A DNA stretch of 64,000 nt from Catonia carolina (Eukaryota; Arthropoda; Insecta; Hemiptera; Achilidae). Position numbers and translations under genes: made by a program. The notes beneath the pieces are model-generated. The model was not told the DNA's origin and made no database searches. It worked only from the letters and a program-made list of their open reading frames with translations. The stretch is from positions 56,714,672 through 56,778,671 of the forward strand of contig JAQMRL010000003.1 in the NCBI GenBank assembly GCA_035578175.1. Direction: 5' to 3'. Shown piece by piece: positions 44,644 to 55,661 of the stretch (position 1 is the stretch's first letter; the number at the start of each line of letters is the position of its first letter).

Positions 44644-45879
44644 ACAAAGCCAGACCGGTTTTACCACTCAATCCGTCACACAGCAAGCAATCCAGTAGTT
44701 AAAAATATACATACGTTGATGGGTGTTTTAAGCATTTAAGTTTTGTGTCTAGTGGTATTGTAATATTACTTAAAATTACCAGTGGATAATCATTTGTTTA
44801 AGTGTATTGATTTGTTTACGTTAACTTTTGTTCACCACTTCATTTATCATTTCTCAAAAGATGTAAGAATATTAAATAACTTTTAAAAATGAATGGTTCA
44901 CTCAAAAATGTTCTCTCTGACAAATTATTTAATTAGTTACTGGAAAATATGTAATTTAGCTATTTAAAAATACCAAGTTATAACATTACTTCTTTCAGTA
45001 AAATGACTAATTATTTAATTAAATTGTAGGTTAGATCTTATTGTCATCACTCATCCCTCAGAATTATAAATTTCCTCTATAAACCAATTAGCAATAACCT
45101 ATAAATTAAATCTGCCACAAAACGCAAAAACTTTAACAAATTAAATAGGATTTGAACAGTTTTGTGGGAGCTAATATAGTGGTAAGCCTATGGTCTGGCT
45201 TGTTTATAAAATACGGTAATACACGTATGAGATATAAATTAGGACGATGTAAATGTTAACACTTTAGGTGTTACCTATATTAGGTACGTAAATTATCTTT
45301 AATAACCATTAACCATTAGGTTCCATTAGGAGGCATATTATACTAAAGGGCCATTTATATTACCTAATTATATTGTACCCTTTGATCAATTAAATATTTA
45401 GAGTTTGGTTAAAAGCTGTGGTTTTCATATCACTATCAATAACGTAACTTTATTTCATTTCTGCTTTAGATTTATCTGTTTCTGTTCTATTTTCAGTCGC
45501 TGCAATACCTAGGTCATATGCTACGAGAGTAAGTTGAACAAGTAATTCAAGATTGTAATCTGGAATGGAACCCGCGACTTTAAAAATTTATGGTCAATCA
45601 CATTAACAACAACCTAGAAACAAAAGCGGCGTTGATATATACAATATAACCGTGCTTCCCAACAAATCTGACCTTTAGGGACATTAACATCGGACAAAGT
45701 ACTGTCAACATCAATCTTATTATAAGGGTACTGCAGTCGGTAGGAAACTCAATAAAAATGAGTCTACAATAAATTTTAATAGTTAATAATTTAATTAATA
45801 ATAAATAAAAGCAAAAATTATATTCAATTTCGATATAGCGTGTTACTTACATAAGAGAACAAAATCATATATTCAATTG
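44644..45879. other. AT-rich spacer, no gene seen
   Basis: No recognisable feature. Confidence 0.5.
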
Positions 45880-45965
45880 TCTCAACGTTAGCCGAGCACT
45901 AAAAAGCGTCAGTTTATTTTCATTTTTGATATTACCGTACGAATGGACGTGAGTTCAAGCCTTAA
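45880..45965 (+). repeat. tRNA-Leu-like sequence, left of an inverted pair
   Basis: GTTAGCCGAGC resembles the D-arm/A box of a class II (Leu-type) tRNA, and ACGTGAGTTCAAGCC resembles a B box, about 60 bp apart. A T run follows at 45978-45990. It is not a functional tRNA: the arms do not fold fully and the B box has substitutions. The middle part CATTTTTGATATTAC recurs in the inverted mate at 46191-46280. Probably a SINE head or tRNA pseudogene family. Confidence 0.5.
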
Positions 45966-46190
45966 AAGTATTAAAACTTTTTTTTTTTTTGTTAATTGAT
46001 AATAAATTGATATTTATTATTCATTAAATAATGAGAAATATTTTAAATTATAATTGTTATTTTTAATTCAACAGAGTATAAATAACTAGGAAAGTTTTTT
46101 AAAATTTAATTTAATCAATTATTAAGTTAACAAACTATATTTATAAATAATTTTAATAAAATACTTTAGTAAAATAAATTAAATATTGTC

Positions 46191-46280
46191 AATGGGATTT
46201 GAACTCACGGTCTCTCACACTGTATTATCAAAAATGAATATAAATCGAATACTTAATACGCTTGGCTAATTTTCAGACAG
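46191..46280 (-). repeat. tRNA-Leu-like sequence, right of an inverted pair
   Basis: On the minus strand ATTAGCCAAGC, CATTTTTGATAATAC and ACCGTGAGTTCAAATCCC line up with 45880-45965. The B box is closer to consensus here. The 230-bp AT-rich spacer between the two shows no element end. Confidence 0.5.
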
Positions 46281-46645
46281 CAATGAAAGAGAAATTTTTT
46301 CTTATGCAAGTACCGCACTATGTCAAAATTGAATGGATATTTTATGTTTATTCATTTATAACTAAATTATTAGCTATTAAAATCTTAAAAGTATAATACA
46401 ATAGCCATTAAAATTAAAAGTATAGTTTATCTATGCTTATAAAAAACAAATGTTAGTTGGTTTTATAAGATGTATTGTAGGATTTAGTTAATTGAAATAA
46501 AATTAACCTGGCGATTAAAAAAGTTAATTCATTTTATTAAAAGCGGTTGTAAATATTTTTTTTTTCTCTTTAATTATTTATTTTCAACTGTAAAAATTTT
46601 ACAATAAGCAAATGAGCTGGTTTTAACATAGGAAAATTTACAATA

Positions 46646-46676
46646 ACAAAGATTAGACCCAGTGGCTAATCTTTGT
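46646..46676 (-). promoter_or_regulatory. 3' UTR stem-loop of Jockey-3
   Basis: A perfect 11-bp stem, ACAAAGATTAG with CTAATCTTTGT, encloses a 9-nt loop that reads CCACTGGGT on the element strand. It starts 20 nt after the ORF2 stop. It is the strongest of the three matching stem-loops. Confidence 0.75.
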
Positions 46677-46696
46677 AGGTGCCACGAGTCATTGTC

Positions 46697-47524
46697 TTAT
46701 AAGAGCAGGTCTCTATTCCATGAACGGCGAAGTCGTCGGCGAGGATTTCCAGGAAGAGTACGAGATGATAAGTTTTTGATGTATGGATTTTGATGGTTTT
46801 GAAGTTTTCCGAAGAATCTTCTGTAGCAGTTGTATGCCATATCTTTTATGTGTGTTATTTTGAGGTCGTCATGTAGTATGCTGTTGTTAATGTAGAATGG
46901 AGCATTGGTGATGAGTCGTAATAATTTTGATTGAAATGCCTGTAGTTTTCTGATATTACTTGGCTTTGCTGTTCCGTAGATTTCAATTCCATAAGTCCAA
47001 ATTGGCCGAATGAATGATTTATAAATGAGTAATTTTGAACGTAACGGTAATCGGGAATGGCGTCCTATGAGGCGGTATAATAATTGTTTTACTCTTTTAT
47101 CCAAAGCCAGTCGTGTATTGTGGATGTGTGTTTGCCAGGTTAGTCGTCTGTCCATCGTGATGCCTAGGTATTTTACTGTGTTCTTTTGTGGAATGGGTTC
47201 GTTGTTGAGGAATACCGTAGGACTTTCTCCTTTACATAATGAGAAACTTATATGTACTGACTTATTAGTGTTTATTTTTAATCTCCACTTTTTCAGCCAA
47301 ATTTCAATTGTGTTGAGAAAGTGTTGTAAGTTGGTACTGGCCTGCGTTAAATCGTGGGATGAAGTCAAGATAGCAGTATCGTCAGCGTATGTTGCTACCG
47401 TTATTCTTGGATCAGATGGTAAGTCCGCAGTGTAAATTGTATACAGTAGTGGTGAGAGTATAGAACCTTGTGGAACTCCTGCACCTATATTTTGGTAGTC
47501 AGAAACTGATGATCCTTGCCTCAC
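46697..47524 (-). pseudogene. Jockey-3 ORF2 C-terminal fragment (frame open)
   Basis: 275 codons without a stop: GAGVPQGSILSPLLYTIY (motif B), TVATYADDTAIL (motif C), KYLGITMDRRLTW, then RSKLLIYKSFIRPIWTYG and RRLRRSWNRDLLL. It aligns along its whole length with residues 626-897 of the intact Jockey-2 ORF2, from IRLGSSYS onward. Endonuclease and early RT blocks are absent through 5' truncation, so no enzyme is made. Sequence differs enough from Jockey-2 to be a separate subfamily. Confidence 0.9.
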
Positions 47525-47558
47525 TATAAATATTAAATATTTGTAATATGTAAATATT

Positions 47559-48114
47559 AAAATTCATTTGTGTTATCTAAAAGTAAGTAAACACCGAATT
47601 ATTTACATCGTTACATTTTATGTTTCAATGTTTTTATTAATACTTTTACATTAACCTTTCAAATATTTCCTTACATATTTTGAAATATCAGTTGGTAATA
47701 TTGGTGTATACTCTTACGTTAAAATTTTACACTGCATTAAATAAAACAATATGTACATAGGAGACAATATGTGTATTTAGGACTAGCTGCAGTAAACAGT
47801 AGGACTTAAATCAGCATTTCCTTTATATTTTCTCAAATATTTGTATTTCATTTTCATGAATATTGCAATTTTGTTTTAAACATCTAATCCGGAAGTATCA
47901 TTCTATTGTTTCTATTTATCCTTTCAATTGTTAAGTTTTTTTAGTTTAATTTTTATCTATATGAGAGAGTATTTTATCGTTAATATTCTGGCCACACACG
48001 TCAAACATTTTTTGTTTCATTTAATTATATCATAAGTAAATTGGTATGCTTCTGAGATAACCCAGTTAAAAGGAATATAGTAAGGTTGTAACAGTGGTAT
48101 TCAAGATATAAATA
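47559..48114. other. AT-rich spacer, no gene seen
   Basis: No recognisable feature. Confidence 0.5.
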
Positions 48115-48123
48115 ATGTAGTAA

Positions 48124-48322
48124 TTTTTTCTTTTTTTATTTATTTATTTAACGTCACATCGACTGCAGGTCATTAGCGACGACGTTGGGGTGTAACTGTG
48201 CGTAATGAGGATGAAATGATTTTTTATAACGAATGAAAATATGCCGTGCCCGAGTGGGATTGAAACCCAGGACCGCATGATGACAGGCGAGCACGTTACC
48301 ATCTACGCCAATGCGGCTGGCC
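48124..48322 (-). repeat. tRNA-derived SINE-A, alternative tail
   Basis: The head GCCGCATTGGCGTAGATGG, a B box with one change (GGTTTCAATCCC) and the CGGGCACGGCATATTTTCAT body are as in the other SINE-A copies. The 3' part reads GTCGTCGCTAATGACC and ends CGTTAAATAAATAAATAAAA instead of GTCGGACGTTAAAC. ATGTAGTAA at 48115-48123 and 48323-48331 is the target duplication. Confidence 0.88.
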
Positions 48323-48331
48323 ATGTAGTAA

Positions 48332-51300
48332 ATTTTTTATTGAAATAAATAGTGTATTGTATGATATGGAATTTATTGAACAAAAATAATGAATTGCGAT
48401 GAATGAAAAGTTTCGAATCGGAATTCTCGGAAATCGTAAATAGTACAAATGTTTGTTTTTATTTTAATTTTTTATACCATGTTCTGATAAAGCGGAGATA
48501 TGTTAGAAGGGTCTCGATTGTTTAAGGAACTATCCGACCGCAGTTACAAAGCCAGTTATCGCCTTTTTAGTGAATTAGTTGAACTGTCGACCAATGAACT
48601 GTCGTAATAATGTACAATGGAGCTTTATTTTTCCTTCTGTAAACGTTACGATTTATTGAAAAACCATAAATCGCATTTCTCAAAATAGCAGGCTTGTATT
48701 TTAACTAATTCCATATTACAATATTGTTGTGGTTGACTAACCAAAGGTTAGGTCTCCTCGTAGGCATCTCACTAAAACTTATTTAATTAAATTAGTACTA
48801 TTATATAGTTAATTCAGTAATTATTAAACAATGACGGAGGGTGGACCTACATAATGGGTAATCTCTCTTAGAATAACCTCCCTTATTCTTTTTACGAACT
48901 TAAATCATGAGTTTAACCTCTGTTTACTACATATTGAGAGTTAAAATTTTAAAAACATAATTTATTGGTACTTAAAATTTAAAAATATTCACCATTAAAA
49001 TTTCAAGTCATTTAAAATTTACATAAATATTTTATTTACATTAATCTTAGAATTAAATACTCTATAAATTTTAAAAAACAATTAATAAGAGTTTAACAGT
49101 TATTTTACGTGACATTTAAAATATTGTTATCGTCAACCCTTAGTTTGGTTTATGTTGGGTAGACTATCTAAACACTATGAGAGATAGAGTTCTGGGACTT
49201 GATTTATTCAATGTTATAGGTTAACAATCAAAAGGGGCCATTTATTTCATTAATTAAAGTTCTCATTAATATTTCGGTACTGCCTCAATTCACCGGGGCA
49301 ACTGAATTGCGGATGAAATCTGTCGCCAGATGTTTTTCTATAAACATTATCCGTTTATGTGTCAAATGAGCTTTCAAAGATTATACAAAATCTCATAAAT
49401 CCTACTGTTTACAACTAGTTTTATGCAATACATTAATTCAGAAACTAAATGAATTGAAAGGCACATATATTTTTAAAGTAAAATGTTAGTTTCTAATAAT
49501 AAATTATTTTAATTTTGTGAGAGGACTCGATACTTAATTGTGAGCACTCTACAACCAGATGAACAAATTACCTGCCACTATTATGTCTACCACATTAAGA
49601 TTTACAATTAAACACAAAAACCTCTCTCTGTATTATTTTTTATCTAAAATACACAATTTTAACTGATTATATTATACTAAACAATGTGTTTTAAAAAATT
49701 CTTTAACTCATAGTTATTTTTAACCATAGATAACACTCCTGTTTTTGTTAATTTTGGCATCGTGCCTAATAACAGACATCAGTAAAATGGAATCTATAAA
49801 CACAGCTTTACTTCTCATGTATGGATATGTAGTTTAACTTAAAACTTTTATTTATTTATTAATTTTGTGGTTTTAAAATCTTATTTTAAACTAAGTTAAA
49901 TGCAATTTAAATAGATAAAATATTCATACAATATTCGTTTTCATAAAAATATATATTTTTAATGAAATTTGAAGTGGTTCTAAAATAAGTTAAAAGTTTC
50001 CGTTTAAAGTGTCTATTGAAAAATGCCAGTAATATTTATTAATTTTAAAAAAAATTTAATAAAAAATTTAATTTTAAAAGCTAAATATTTGGTGGTAACT
50101 AATTTTAAGTGTAAAACTGTACCTGGTGCAATCTTTCTTTCACCATATCAATAATATACTAATTTAACTATTATTAATAATGTCAAAGGATGAATAATAG
50201 CAAAATTTGTTTAAAGTAGGCTGTTTACGAGTTGTGCATACAGAAAATTTATTTAAATCTGAATAAATAAACTATAAAGTTTATCCTCTGAAGGAATGAG
50301 TGAGCGGGAAATCAGAAACCGCATGAATGTAAGAAAATTTCAGGTAAAGACGAATAATTTAGTTGCTAAATCTGTACTAAAGCTGGAAGTACTATTTCAA
50401 GGTCTCCAGATTAGAGTACGTAAGAAATAAAGACTTGATGCAATAGACCGGTCTTTTCAGAATACCCCATTAGATAGAATACCTACTAAACAATAGGTAT
50501 AGCATGGGAATACCCAAAGAATGGGGACGGAGAGATCGCTCCAAAGAGTTTTTCTTTTCTGTCCATAAAATAGAAGAGAAGCCATAACCTTCGGAAAGTA
50601 TGGATAGGCCTACACGATATTCTATGAGACCTTCACAAGAGCATAAAAGTAAGTACCAAATGCACCATTTTCACTTATAGATGTTATAGATGATCGTGTT
50701 GTTTAAAAAAATACAAAACTCGTATTTAAAATCTTCTGATCTACTCTTTCTTAATTGAAAACCTTATAAAATTCAATGAATCGCTTTTGGAAATTCTTTT
50801 GTAAAATAACATTTCAGATCTTATTTCTTTTGTGGTTTATATCCCAGAAGCACTGAAATATACTACACAAACGAATAATAAAAATATTGTTTATTCTAAG
50901 TCAAAGCTTTAAGAAAAATCGTTGTCACTTATGTCCACGGATAATATTATGACAAAAATATTTCGGGATCTTCGTAATAGTAGTTGATTTAGTACGGATA
51001 TAGAATTATTTTCCTTTGAAGGACCTGCTGGGAGGATCTGAATATTATAAAAACGACAGGTTACGAGAAGTTTTAACGGATTTTTGTAAAAATATTTTTT
51101 TTTCAACATTTTAACATTTTCATATTTTAAACAGTTAAATAAATCACTGTAGGTCAGTGGGTTTAAAGGTGAAAGTCATAAACAAATTTGCGGGTATTTT
51201 ATATGATTGTGTTCCGTTGGGCTACTTTTGTTTTGCATTTAGGAATTTCTGTGATGATATGAATGATTGCAAAGTTTGTTAATAATTTATTTCACAAGTT

Positions 51301-53212
51301 TATATTATAGTACGTGTTTGATTATCAAATATTGTAATGTAACAGTTTAGACTGTATGTTACTTGTAAGAAAAATGTAGCGAACTGTTGATTTCACGTTC
51401 TTGTAATAAGTTTCATTTTATGTTTGGATATACATTAAAACAGACTCTTTTAAGAAGATGCCGGGAATTTACAGTAAATTTAAATTTTTAATTTTCTGAT
51501 ATAAGTAGCTGATTTTACTTTAAAAAATGTTTATCTTTAATTTTAGTAAAGGATTTAGGCTGTATTTCACAATTCATAAGTTGTTATATTACGTAAAAGT
51601 AACAACTCTTGTGCAATAAAATTAAGTATTTTTTTTATTAATATTGCGCGGAATGTCGTTGCCAGAAAGTCTACTAAATTTTTTAAAGTTACGAAAGGGG
51701 TACTAGAATACCATCATCCATCAACGCGGAATCCAATTTGCTCTTTCCAACAGCGCACTACAAACCTATGACCTCAACTCATATAATACTATTACAATTT
51801 TCTTTAAACTTTAAATAAATGCCATCTGGAAAATTCTCTATGATAAGTTAAGTAATATAATTTATGTCAGAAAGAAAATTGCTTTTGTTAAAAATTATAT
51901 TTTAATATAATTGAAAATTTTCTTGTTAAAAATGGTTATAAAATTTTTGGTCATTTTTTATTTTATAAACTTGACACTTTGTGGTGTTTCTTTATTTCAA
52001 ACAATTTGTTGCATTAGTTTTTTATGAAAATTTTGAAATTACCTTTACTTTTTGAAAACAAAATTCAATTTTGTATGAATTTTTTTATCGTTATATAAAA
52101 ATTTTATTAGAAAACTGTACTAAAACACAAATCTCGTAGACATTGAGAAGTGGTTATATAAACCAATTTAAGAATTTAGAGGTAAAAATAAAGCAGGACT
52201 TTGAATGGATGTAAGTTTCCTGTTTACAATGTTCTCCTCGGGACCCATAATTTCGTCTTCCATGTAATTACAGTAGGAAACAAAACCCGCGATTGCACAA
52301 TTTTTACTATCACATCTATTGCTGTTCTTAACAAACTCGTATTTAAATTTTGAAAAACAACCGCATGTTTTTAAAACAACGCAGTTGTTATAAAACAACT
52401 AACCACTAAGCCTCTCTAGGACAGGAGAAAAACTGTTTAATACTGTTTAAATTCGAGTACAGGATTTATATTTACTCTGCTATTTTGTTTGGCCGGAAAC
52501 AGAGTTGTCGAAAAAAGGATTAGCAGAACGTTACTTGCATTACAAAAACTTCTGTTAAAAATTATTCCGTTTCATTTTAAATGAATGAAATTACGTACAA
52601 TTTTTGAAGATGCAATGATCATTTCATATATGATTATTTTTTACCAAATTTTATCTATTTTCCTTTATTTATGGTTTAATTCGTAAATTCGATTAAATAT
52701 TCTTATGTATTGTATTTTATTACTATATTTTTATTATGTATAACGTTCTCTATAAGGTTTGCTGATTATTTGTTACGATGCTCATTATAGTTCTTGTTAG
52801 AAATGTACATAAACTTCAAATTAAATCCCGAGGAAAATTGAATATTATTTGGTAAAAAACGTTACATGACACACATATTAAAGTTATCTAGGAAGTAGGA
52901 GCAATAAAATAGTAATAAATGAATTGGCAAGTAGTGGATTTAACATAGTGTTATATTTAGGCTTACAAGTTTTCTTTTGGAATGTTCAATACCTTTTCAG
53001 AGTCTCCTGATTGTAGGTATAAAAGAAAATTATTAAAAAATTGTAAAACGATTACTATTATTTTACGTATTCAGTTAGTTTTATCGGCTGTGTTGTAAAA
53101 CAACTAATGGAAGTGACTTACATGCAAATTATAATGCTGAAATTAAAGAGTAAGGTCTCTTAAATAATTTTATTGTAATTTACTAAATCAAGTAACTTAT
53201 TTTCTTCATTTT
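48332..53212. other. Long AT-rich spacer, no gene seen
   Basis: Frames at 50909-51109 and 52168-52398 (minus) are short and without motifs. The second overlaps a weak SINE-like A-box motif (GGCTTAGTGGTTAG, minus strand near 52400). Nothing else is supportable. Confidence 0.5.
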
Positions 53213-53560
53213 CTCTTCTTCTCACAATCAAAGATTAGGCTTCCGCCTGCTCTCAAAAGCGACAAACTATTGTATCATCTTTTGCGTAGCCTCTCCACCG
53301 GTATTTATTGCGGAACACTGAGGAGAATTCTTTCCTCAGGCATTCTCTCTACGTGCTCCCTCTATAGATTTTATTATTAAACTTTTTCCAATATTTTCGG
53401 ATAGGGTCAGTTTTAAGCCACGTGAGGTGGGTTTAGACATTTCTAGAAGCTCATTTTGCAGCCTAAATTCTCAGCATTTGATGACTGAAAGTTTCCATCC
53501 TTTCTTCTGTCTATCCGATGTTCAGATTTTGCTCTTCATGGTTGCCCTTTAAGTTAGTAG
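53213..53560 (-). pseudogene. LINE ORF2 C-terminal remnant, highly decayed
   Basis: The minus strand keeps REHVERMPEERI, the H..RM...RI block seen also at 9.5-9.9 kb and 31.2-32.1 kb, and ends with a CAATCAAAGATTAGG tail like CTATCAAGGATTAGG at 31.2 kb. Stops in every frame. Recognition rests on few blocks. Confidence 0.45.
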
Positions 53561-53940
53561 TTAGTTATCTGAATTTGGTTCGGCTCATTAAATTTATTCG
53601 CAAGCAATACTTATTAGGCAAGTACAATAAACATATTTTTTTGCATTGATTTAATTGGTCTGATAAATATATTATGGATTTTCAGTTCTGAGTGGCGATC
53701 AAAATAAAAAAAATAGTTCCATTAGGCTTATTGTTTTGGTTAAGTATTTTTAGATGTTTTGCGTTGACTAATGAGTTTTCTAATGGATGATAGGCCTAAT
53801 ATTAATAACTTGCTAACACAACTATGAAAATAAATTATTTCATTCTACTGAAGTTTTTTTTGTATATTTTTGTAGTCTAGTTTTGTTATAAATAAAATCC
53901 CAATTTTTAATAACTTATAACTATTCTCTACCTCCTTTTA

Positions 53941-54110
53941 AATTTCTTTTAGTTTATAAAGTCGCATCAAGAGCTTGGTCATTAGCGACTAACGTGGGTT
54001 ATGAAACGTTGGGATGTGATTTGTAATAATTTTCAAACCCTAGCCTGGAATCAAACCCAGGAATTCCGCGTGGTAGGCCAGCGCGCTACCACTACGCTAC
54101 GGTGGCGGCC
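53941..54110 (-). repeat. tRNA-derived SINE-B with target-site duplication
   Basis: On the minus strand the head GGCCGCCACCGTAGCGTAGT, A box TAGCGTAGTGG and B box GGGTTTGATTCC lead to the AGTCGCTAATGACC tail and an AAACT end. TCTCTACCT occurs at 53925-53933 and 54111-54119, followed by similar T-rich sequence. Confidence 0.85.
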
Positions 54111-54128
54111 TCTCTACCTTTTTAATTT

Positions 54129-54681
54129 ACATTAATTTTCTCAAATTTAATTTCCATTTGGCGAATACATACATAACTCATTCATAATTTAACAAAGTTT
54201 TGTACGTTTAACTTAAAAAGTGTTATTTTCGACGCCTAATTTCTCTGTTTTATGTCACATATCTTTATAACTATGGAAGTAAACAGCTAGGACCTGTTTA
54301 AATAAATTTTTCTGGTCGAAACTCAACGATACCAGGTTTTCATCCTAGTTAAAGATTAAAAGTACGACCTCGTTTCACGGAGGTAACTTAATTCCACACG
54401 AAATCTCCCTAATCTCTCTAATAAATTATTTAGGGATCTATGATTGTATGAACATATTTTTTATGTTGTTGAATTATAAATTATACCTTCAAATCACATT
54501 ATTGGAAAATCATTTTGTTCCTATTCCTTCAAATGGTATGGAAGATAACAAAAATACCCATCCTTCCACTCAAGATTGTTTTACGGGTATTACTTATTCT
54601 TAAAATGAGCACACATATCTATAAATGCTATATAAACTACTCTGTAAGTTATGGAAAGATATAAAACTGTATGTGAAAGCT
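54129..54681. other. AT-rich spacer, no gene seen
   Basis: No recognisable feature. Confidence 0.5.
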
Positions 54682-54685
54682 TTAA

Positions 54686-55657
54686 CCCTTAGAAGCCGGG
54701 TAGCCCATTTATGGGTGTTATATGACGAGTATGCAAGTACTCAACAGTTTGTGTAATAGTGAAGGTTATTGTACGTGCATACCAGTAAAAATTATAGTTA
54801 AATAATAGCTGAAAGTATAAGGAAGAAAGTAAGCTATTTAGAAACACAATCAGATTAGTGGAAAATTTTCTATTGATTTGTGAATGTTGGGATACCACTC
54901 AATTCCGGTTTTTTTGAAGAAAACCGTGGAAAAGCTGTACCTCATTTAAAAATAGAGTTATAACCGCGTTTGGAAGCTTGAATGGTAAAGGTAGGTACAT
55001 TGTTCAATGTTGCTATTATAGCAAAACCGTTTGAATTGAATATGACCTGTAAAAGTGAATAAACGCTACGAAATTATATCCTACGAATAGCCTATTTTCA
55101 GACATTCTTCACAATGAAACTAAAATGTTCTAATATTATCTTATATAATATTCTTCTATTTGCACGTATTGACAAAATTCGGGGTTTTCACATTTACATA
55201 CGTCATGTAAATAACTGTAGGAATGGTCGGTGTCATCAGCTCAAAGAGAAAAATTGTTTCGGCCTGAATATTAGCACAGAATCCATATACACTTCACTCA
55301 CATACCTTGAATAGTCGTGTAGTACGGTAAGCGAGGGCGTTTGATAAATAAAATTTTTGGTAGACATTTATCTATAATACCAGACTAAAAAAACAAAAAT
55401 AAAAAATATTATTGCTAAATTTTGACAAAAACGCGCGACTTTGCATAAAACAACATTTTTTTTGTAAATTTGCTGTAACTGGCGTAAAAACGGAGTTCCA
55501 TGTTTTTTTTAAAACATCTCTCGAAGTTTTGTTAATGTCTTATAAAAATTACAATTTTTTTTGATAAAAGATGGATAAAGAAACCGAGTCTATCTCCGCG
55601 ATCTCGGAATTAGTTTTCGAAGAGTTAGTATTCTAAAACCTATCAGTCCCAGAAGGG
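54686..55657. mobile_element. Candidate piggyBac-type non-autonomous element
   Basis: The piece starts CCCTTAGAAG and ends CCCAGAAGGG and is directly flanked by TTAA on both sides (54682-54685, 55658-55661). piggyBac elements are known to insert at TTAA and to have ends beginning CCC. Inner terminal similarity (CCGGGTAG against GACTGATAG) is weak. A small subterminal palindrome GGGTAGCCCATTTATGGGT lies near the left end. The two short open frames inside are not transposase-like. TTAA is common in AT-rich DNA, so the call rests on the matched CCCTT/AAGGG ends. Confidence 0.5.
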
Positions 55658-55661
55658 TTAA

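Larger units (their letters stand above)
46559..47548 (-). mobile_element. Jockey-3: 5'-truncated Jockey-type retrotransposon
   Basis: The poly-A end (poly-T near 46555-46566, then TCTCTTTAATTATTTATTTTC) matches that of Jockey-2. The 5' end is lost inside the reverse transcriptase. TGTAAATATT at 46549-46558 and 47549-47558 is a possible 10-bp target duplication; in such AT-rich DNA this could be chance. Confidence 0.8.

Noticed and set aside
52168..52415. SINE-like head (GGCTTAGTGGTTAG) overlapping a 76-codon frame
   Set aside because: The B-box-like sequence is more than 100 bp away and no body or tail matches the other SINEs.
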